Notes under the pieces: generated by a model
What the model saw: the letters and a program-made list of their open reading frames with translations, nothing else
Databases searched by the model: none
What the model was told of the DNA's origin: nothing
In this document: positions 56,697 to 64,000 of the stretch, in pieces
Position numbering within the stretch: position 1 is the first letter of the stretch
Layout: the number at the start of each line of letters is the position of its first letter
Translations under genes and position numbers: made by a program
Origin: Pelecanus crispus
Taxonomy: Eukaryota; Chordata; Aves; Pelecaniformes; Pelecanidae
Length of the DNA: 64,000 nucleotides
Direction of reading: 5' to 3'
Assembly: GCF_030463565.1 (NCBI RefSeq)
Contig: NC_134654.1
Coordinates: 14,834,202 to 14,898,201, forward strand

Positions 56697-59020
56697 CAGA
56701 CTTACAGAATCACAAGATTGCTGAAGTTGGAAGGAATCTCCAGGGGTCATCTAGTCCACCACCCCTGCTCAAGCAGAGCCACCTAGAAGCTACCCAGGGC
56801 CACATTCAGATGGCTTTTGAATATCTCCAGAGGAGTCTCCACAACCTCTCTGGGCATCCTGTGCCACTGCTCAGTCACCCTCGCAGTGAAAAAGTGTTTC
56901 CTGATGCCCAGAGGAAGCCTCCTGTGTTCCAGTTTGTGCCTGTTGCCTCTGGTCCTGCCACTGGGCACTACTGAAAAGAGACTGTCTCTGTCCTCTTTGC
57001 ACAGTCCCTTCAGGTATTTATGTACATTGATATGAGCCTCCTCTTCTCCAGGCTGAACAGGCTCTCAGCCTTTCCTCATAGGAGAGATGCTCCAGTCCAT
57101 TAGTCACCTTAGTGGCTCTTTGCTGGACTCTCTCCTGTATGACCACGCCTTCCTTGTACTGGGGAGCCCAGAACTGAACAAGTACTCCAGGTGTGGCTTC
57201 ACCAGTGCTGAGCAGATGGGAAGGATCACCTCCCTTGACCTGCTGGGTACATTCCTTCTAGTGCAACCCAGGGTACTGTTCATGTTCTTTGCAGTAAGGG
57301 CACATTGCTGGCTCATGGTTAACTTGGTATCCACCAGGAACCCCAGGTCCTTTTCTGCAAAGCTGCTTTCCCACTAGGTGGCCCCCAGCATATACTGGTG
57401 CAGGGGGTTGTTCCTCCTCCCCAGGTACAGGACTTTGCACATCCCCTTGTGGAACCTCATGAGGTTCCTGCCAGCCCATTTCTCCAGCCTATTAAGGTCC
57501 CTCTGGATGGCAGCATGACCCTCTGACGTATCAGCCACTACTCCTGGTTTTGTGTCATCTGCAAACTTGCTGAGAGTACACTCTGCCCCATCATCCAGAC
57601 CTTTAATGAAGATGTTAAACAGGATCAGACCCAGTATTGACCCCTGGGGTACTCTGTTAATTACTGGCCTCCAACTAGACTTCATGCCACTGATCACCAC
57701 CCTTTGAGCCCGGCCATCCAGCCAGTTTTCAACCCACCTCACTTCTTATCCAGCCCAGACTTCATCAGCTTGTCTATGAAGATCCTATGGAAGACACCAC
57801 TGCAAACCTTCCTCAAGTCAAGGTAGACAATATTCTCTGCTCTCCTCTTGTCTACTCAGCCAGTCATTTCATTGTAGAAGTTTCTGAAGTTGGTCAAGCA
57901 CCTTGGTGAAGCCATGCTGACTATACCTGCTGACTTTCTTGTTCTTCATATGCATGGAAATGGTTCCTAGAATTAGTTGCTTCATTGTCTTCCCAGGGAT
58001 TGAGGTGAAGCTGACCAGCCTGTAATTCCCTGGTTCCTCCTTCATGATGTTTTAGAAGACAGGAATGACACTTGCTTTCCTACAGTCCTCAGGCACCTCG
58101 CCCAGTAGCCCTGATCATTCAAAGATTATTGAGAGTGTCCTTGCAATGACATCAGACAGCTCCCTCAGCACTTGTGCATTCATCCCATCAGGGCCCATGG
58201 AGCTGTGTATGTTCAGTTTGCTTAAGTATTCCGTGACCCAATCCTCTTCCACTAACAGTATGTCTGCCTTGCTCCTGACTTTCTCCTGGTCTCCAGGGCC
58301 TGTGATTCCTGAAGGCTGGTCTTGCTACTAAAGACTGAGGGGAATGTGGCAGTCCGTACCTCAGCCTTTTCCATGTCATGTGTCACCAGGACCCTGGACC
58401 CATTCAGCAATGGGCCCACATTTTCCCTAGTCTTCCTTCTGTCACCTAGGTACTTACAGAAGCCCTTTCTGCTGCCTTTGATATCTCTTGCAAGATTCAA
58501 TGCCAGTTGGGCTTTGGCTTTCCTACCTTATCCCTGCATGCTTGGCCAGTGTCTCTGTATTCCTCCCAGGTTACCTGTCTCTGCTTCCACCTTCTGTATG
58601 CTGCCTTTTTGTGTTTGAGTTTTGCCAGGAGCTCCTTGTTCATCTATGTAGGCATCCTGGCATTTTTGCCTGACTATCTGCTTGTTGGCATGGACTGCTC
58701 TTGAGTTTGGAAGAGGTAATCCTTGAATATCAACCAGCTTTCTTGGGCTCCTCTTCCCTCCAGGGCCTTATCCCATGGGATTCTTCCAAGCAGAGGTCAA
58801 GCATGCTCTCCTGAAATTCAGTGCTGTGATCTTGTTTTTTTACCCTCCTCCCTTCTCCCTTCAGGATCCTGAACTCCGCCATGTTTTGATCAGTGCAGAC
58901 AATGTTGCCTTTGTCTTTCACATCCCCAAATAGCACCTCCTTGTTGGTGGGTATAAGATCCAGCAGATTACCTCTTCTCATCGTCTCCTCTATCACTTTG
59001 TGGGACACCAGACTTGTCCA
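56697..59020 (-). mobile_element. CR1, 2.3-kb copy
   Basis: Longest CR1 in the window, minus orientation, 3' end near 56,697. On the minus strand, in order: a late endonuclease region (NLLDLIPTNKEVLFGDVKDKG, about 58,940), a linker (KAEVRTATFPSVFSSKT), RT motifs (VPQGSILGLILFNIFI near 57,650 and KFADDTKPG near 57,560) and the LPREVVETPLEIFKSHL end near 56,840. It has many frameshifts and stops and is 5' truncated or interrupted at about 59,020 where an LTR begins. Confidence 0.88.
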
Positions 59021-59024
59021 AACT

Positions 59025-61070
59025 TGTTGGTGCCGAATGTAGAAGTCATGCAGAGGTCACTGTGAGTCAGCAGGAGGTGGCAGGGTTTTGAGTTGAAATG
59101 CTTATCTTACAAAGCAGACTGTGACACCTGGGGTGAGGCGAAGGCCTCACAGCCTGAAGTTGCTTAAGCAAAACCACAAAGACCCCCTCATATGGCTGCA
59201 CCAAATTCCCCACCCCATACTGACCCATCAGACCCCACCAACCTTCCAGAATTTACAACCACTGCTAAGGACCAGTAGGCACATGATAATTAATTTAGTC
59301 CCATCTCGCCAAGAGTATAAATCTGGCATTTAGCATCCTCTATTTTGAGGACAAGAACCCCAACTACCAGACAGGTCAACAGGCCTGGACATCTCACCTC
59401 CCCAAGCAGGGATGCCTCCTTGGTGAGATTTGTACCTCCGACTACATCAGATGCTACCTGGGAAAGTATCGTTAACAAAAGCGCTGAACTATTGACCTGA
59501 GCTTGATTTTCTGCAGTTAGTGTATTTATCAATGGCAATTCCGAATTTGTTATATCTGTCACCTTAATAAATTATCTATCTTTTCAATTTTGTGAAGCTG
59601 TTTCAGTGAAAGTCATTGAGAGGGCTCTGACAGGCAAATGTTGACTGATAAGCGGCTATACACACAATCCTTTAGACATAAACTGTTGATCAAGTCTGGG
59701 AGTAAGATCAGACCTAGCTGCACCTAGAATCCTCTCTGGGAAGGGCTTTAGAAAGCAAGGGGCTCCTTTGTGAATCCTGTGACTTGATGGGAGGGTTTTC
59801 CCAGGCATGTATTACACTCATACTAATGTGACAGTAAATTGGCTTCATGGACAGTATTGTCATGGATAAACTGCTGCAAAAAAAGTAAGTGTGCACCATC
59901 CCAAGTGGGAATAGAATGGGCCCAAAAATATTGGAAAGATGAGGACGAAGTGGTAGACTGGATAGAACAATGCAGAAATGAGCAAAAGATTAAATACAGT
60001 AAAGGCAAAGGAATGATTTGTGCAGCATTGGGAGCTTGTTTATCTTGTGCGCAAAAAGAAATTAAAAAGTTCCTTCCCCCCAAATGAAATGCAGATGTAG
60101 AATATGCTGCTTTCAAGTCAGAAAATGAAGTATTAAAGACATCATTGACCTTTGAAAAGGAGAACTGTGAGAAATTGGGCACACGAGTAGATACCCTCAT
60201 GACTGAAAAACAAAACTCAAAAACTGAAAATAGGGAACTTAAAATGCTATTAGCCTCAGCTGAAAGGCGAGAAAAACAACTGCAGGAAAAGTTAAATCTC
60301 TTACTAAATCAAATGCCATCCTCAGTCTCAGCTAAACAAATCCACAAATTAATACATTGTGCAGATCCTGAGACATGGGATGGAGACATCTGGTATGATA
60401 ATGACAATGATGAACTGGTGGAAGGTCCTGATCTTACCCCAGACCCATACCTATACAATCAATGATCAAAATCAAAACCACAAATGAGGGAGACAATGAT
60501 GTTTGTATTACTGTACAAACTGTCCCATGATCTCCTGCTGAATTAACAAAGTTACATGAAAAGTATTCCAGGTGTCTGGAGGAATCTGAGATGGAATATG
60601 TGTGGTGAGTCTCCCTTACAGAGGGGGATCAAATCTTATTAAGCAAGGAAGAAACAGAAGGCTATTGGGGCCCTGGAATGTTTTTAACCATTGCGCCGGG
60701 TGATCATAATTACTCATTGATTACATAGGCTGCCTATTGACAGCATAGACCAGCAAGAAAGAGGAGATTCCCTTGTTATTAAGACTTCAGGGTTCTCAGA
60801 TTTGGCTGCATCTGTACGAAAGGCAGCCTGCATACACGCAATGTATGAGAGACGTGTTAAGGAGATCCAGTGCTAGCCCCTATTGATTCAGCAAGACTAA
60901 CTCCCCTCATCCATGGCCTCCCAGATAGCCTGAAAACATATGTAGTTAATCCCCAGGACTGCATACAAACTACCTGTGCTATGAATGCTGCTACAGCTGC
61001 CACGCAGCCCCCACGGGAGCAGGTCCATGTAACCACCTGGAGCGAGTTTGTGCAAAAGATAGTGAATTAT
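59025..61070 (+). mobile_element. Broken ERV: LTR plus gag-like stretch
   Basis: A 608-bp LTR (59,025-59,632, TGTTGG...CTGACA) with TATAAAT at 59,316 and AATAAA at 59,566 is followed by a gag-like region to about 61.05 kb, including a coiled-coil stretch in the middle. It is broken, with several interruptions, and only the 5' part of the element is present: I see no pol, env or 3' LTR. The CR1 that follows may have inserted into it. The 5' LTR abuts the minus-oriented CR1 at 59,020. Fossil; family not certain, an avian ERVL- or ERV1-like group being possible. Confidence 0.65.
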
Positions 61071-61074
61071 GGGC

Positions 61075-63090
61075 ACTGCCTGGGTTGGATCAGATTGACA
61101 GGGAGCTTTTGCTGGGACTCAGGGAAAAAAGGGAGAGTTTACCACCTTTGGAAGAAGGGGCAGGTAACTCAAGAAGAGTACAGGGATCTTGTTAGGTCAT
61201 GCAGAGAGGAAATTAGAAAGGCAAAAGGCCAGCTAGAACTCAATCTGGCCACTGTTGTAAAAGATAATTAAAAATGTTTTTACAAGTACATTAACAACAA
61301 AAAGAGAGCCAAGGAGAATCTCCACCCTTTGCTGGATGTGGGGGGGAACATTGTCACCAAGGATGAGGAAAAGGCTGAGGTACTTAATGCCTTCTTTGCC
61401 TCTGTCTTTAATAGCCAGACCTGTTATCCCCAGGGTTTTCAGCCCCCTGAGCTGGAAGACAGGGACAGGGAGTGGAATGGAGCCCCCATAATCCAGGATG
61501 AAGCAGTTAATGACCTGCTACACCACCTGGATGCTCACAAGTCTATGGGGCCAGATGGGATCCACCCGAGAGTATTGAGGGAGCTGGCAGGGGAGCTCGC
61601 CAAGCCACTTTCCTCTGTCAGCAGACCTGGTTAACAGGGGAGGTCCCTGATGACTGGAGGCTTGCCAATGTGACGCCCATCTACAAGAAGGGCCGGAAGG
61701 CAGACCCGGGGAACTACAAGCCTGTCAGCCTGACCTCAGTGCCAGGAAAGATTATGGAGCCGTTCATATTGAGTGCACTCAACAGGCATGTGCAGGTCAA
61801 CCAGGGGATCGGGCCCAGTCAGCATGGGTTCATGAAAGGCAGGTCCTGCTTGACCAACCTGATCTCCTTTTATGACCTGGTGAGCCGCCTGGTGGATGAT
61901 GGAAAGGCTGTGGATGTCATCTACCTGGACTTCAGCAAAGCCTTTGACACCATCTCCCACAGCATTCTACTTAGGAAGGTGGTGGCTCATGGCTTGGGCG
62001 GGCGTACTGGGTAAAAAACTGGTTGGGTGGTTGAGCCCAGAGAGTAGTGGTGAATGGAGTTAAATCCAGTTGGCGACCAGTCACGAGCAGTGTTCCCCAG
62101 GGCTCTGTTTTGGGGCCAGCCTTGTTTAATATATTTATCGATGATCTGGATGAGGGGATTGAGTGCACCCTCAGTAAGTTTGCAGATGACACCAAATTGG
62201 GCAGGAGTGTCGGCCTGCTCAAGGGTAGGATGGCCCTGCAGAAGGACCTGGACAGGCTGGATCGATGGGCTGAGGTCAGTTCTATGAGGTTTAACAAGGC
62301 CAAGTGCTGGGTCCTGCACTTGGGTCACAACAACCCCATGCAACGCTACAGGCTTGGGGAAGAGTGGCTGGAAAGCTGCCTGCCGGAAAAGGACCTGGGG
62401 GTGTTGGTTGACAGGCGGCTGAACATGAGCCAGCAGTGTGCCCAGGTGGCCAAGAAGGCCAACAGTATCCTGGCTTGTATCAGGAATAGCGTGGCCAGCA
62501 GGAGCAGGGAGGTGATTGTCCCCCTGTACTCGGTGCTGGTGAGGCCGCACCTGGAATACTGTGTCCAGTTTTGGGCCCCTCAACACAAGAAGGACATTGA
62601 GGTGCTGGAGCATGCTCAGAGAAGGGCAACGAAGCTGGTGAAGGGTCTGGAGCACAGGCCTTATGAGGAGTGGCTGAGGGAACTGGGGTTGTTTAGCCTG
62701 GAGAAGAGGAGGCTGAGGGTGGACCCTATTGCTCTCTACAACTACCTGAAAGGAGGTTGTAGTGAGGTGGGTGCTGGCCTCTTCTCCCAAGTAGTTAGCG
62801 ATAGTACGAGAGGAAATGGGCTCAAGCTGCGCCAGGGGAGGTTTGGGTTGGATATTAGGAGAAATTTCTTCATGGAAGGGGTAGTCAAGCATTGGAACAG
62901 GCTGCCCAGAGAGGTGGTGGAGTCACCATCCCTGGAAGTGTTCAAAAAAGGGCTAGATGTGGCACTTTGGGACATGGTTTAGTCTAGTCTACCCTTGATT
63001 GGCTTAGTGTGGACTTGGTAGTGTAGGTTAATGGTTGGACTGGATGACCTTAAAGGTCTTTTCCAACCTAAACGATTCTATGATTCTATG
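61075..63090 (+). mobile_element. Relatively young CR1, 5' truncated
   Basis: Plus-oriented CR1 that lacks ORF1 and the endonuclease but keeps most of RT and the C-terminal region. Motifs: HGFMKGRSCLTNLISFYD, VDVIYLDFSKAFDTISH (about 61,920), [19 protein letters not shown] (about 62,090) and KFADDTKLG (about 62,180). A 311-codon frame (62,047-62,982) runs to the [26 protein letters not shown] end. Stops occur near 61,270, 61,634 and 62,014. The 3' UTR ends with two perfect ATTCTATG octamers at 63,075-63,090. It is the least decayed CR1 here. Confidence 0.92.
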
Positions 63091-63929
63091 TATGCTGGCT
63101 CCTCTAGGTGAGTATTCTCAGGCTTTTCATGATCTCAGTCACGCAGATGAGACTGAACACGTGCAATGTGGCACAGGAATAATGCCTCAGCATTCAGGGC
63201 CTGGATGCCATACCATGCCATTTCTTCCAGAATTAGGATCTGAGCACCAAGACTGAGGCCAACTGCAGTTTAACTATCCCTTAGAAAATCATGCGAGTCC
63301 TCTATAATGGTTTTGTTCCTTCTCTCCTCAATCCAACCCCATATCCCTTTGAAGTCTCTGTAGATATAGGCAGATCCTGGAGAGGGACACGCCAACAAGG
63401 GCCCTTGCTGAGAGCCCTGCCGCTGCAGGCTGCCCCTCTGGCTGGTGCACAGCTTGTTTCAGAGTGCAGCCAGCAGCTACAGGGGTCCTTTACTCTGGAA
63501 ACTTGTCCCAGAGAAGTAAGAAGGGAGAGCAGGAAGAGGTACCTCCTAAATGTTAGTAGGATCCCCAAGGGATGAAGGTATAAAAACTCAAAGTCCAGTG
63601 ATCACACTGTGCTCCAATGAGGGTTCCTGGTAATGCTGGCACTGTTGACCTCAAGACTTAGAGGAACAGAAGAGGAATGAGCACAGCTGCAGAGAATGGG
63701 GTGGATACCAGGGAGCACGTGAAAAACAATCACAACTATCTTTATTATCAAAACTTCTTCTGTTATAGTACCCTGTATTTTGTTTTTCTTTCTTTTTCTG
63801 TAATGATTACATCAGGATTTACAGTGATTCTTGGGGAGGACTGTTACCACTTCAATTATACCAACAATGAAGTCTTGGCCTTATATGTAAGATATGTTTC
63901 CCTTTGTGCCTCTAGGACGATTGTTTAAA
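63091..63929. other. Unrecognised sequence
   Basis: No gene recognised. A TATAAAAA at about 63,581 has no linked features. The first 150 bases could be the far side of the ERV into which the CR1 inserted, but I cannot show it. Confidence 0.35.
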
Positions 63930-64000
63930 ATAACCCAGCCAGGATGTCTTCCACAGGGGCAGGTTCTGCTTGCTTAGCCTGACAGCCCTCTCTCAGGAGG
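63930..64000 (+). mobile_element. Possible CR1 fragment at window edge
   Basis: Short plus-strand similarity to the CR1 RT segment around the 'CTTGCTTAGCCTGACAGCC' stretch (compare 61,840-61,880). Cut by the window edge. Confidence 0.35.

Overview
The window is bird nuclear DNA. It carries feather-type beta-keratin (corneous beta-protein) genes with the usual untranslated first exon and single-exon coding region, many CR1 LINE fragments with the avian ATTCTATG tail, and avian ERV long terminal repeats. The high GC content and compact gene array suggest a microchromosome or another keratin-dense locus. The species cannot be named from sequence alone.

From 1 to about 42.4 kb the window is one tandem array: four complete units of 10,257, 10,247, 10,276 and 10,253 bp and the start of a fifth. 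Each full unit has a plus-strand keratin gene, a tRNA-Ser(GCT) gene between the two keratin 3' ends, three CR1 fragments, a minus-strand keratin gene, a G-rich tract, a GAA/GGA purine tract and about 2 kb leading to the next plus promoter. This gives nine keratin genes that encode the same 109-residue protein, and four tRNA-Ser genes. Plus and minus genes share a near-identical 950 bp block (last 72 bp of intron 1, coding region, 3' UTR, 3' flank) but have different promoters, first exons and upstream introns. Variants are shared between copies across orientation, which points to continuing gene conversion. The array runs off the left edge.

The right edge of the array is informative. The fifth plus gene has a plus-type 5' side but a minus-type 3' flank. 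That flank is almost identical to the array up to a solo LTR at 42,772-43,312 flanked by a 5-bp duplication; beyond the LTR identity to the same flank falls to roughly 87%.

From 43.5 to 53.6 kb there are old LTRs, a decayed tRNA-Leu-like relic, an old CR1, and (about 48.75-52.73 kb) a strongly diverged relative of the unit's upstream half with no keratin gene. From 54.4 to 63.1 kb there is a stack of transposon fossils: three CR1 copies of different ages and one broken ERV (LTR plus gag-like stretch). No other host protein gene could be supported in the right third.

The most noteworthy arrangement is the co-amplification of a serine-rich keratin pair with a tRNA-Ser(GCT) gene, which reads 8 of the 17 serine codons of that keratin, inside a self-homogenising inverted-repeat array. 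The link between tRNA dosage and keratin synthesis is a hypothesis.
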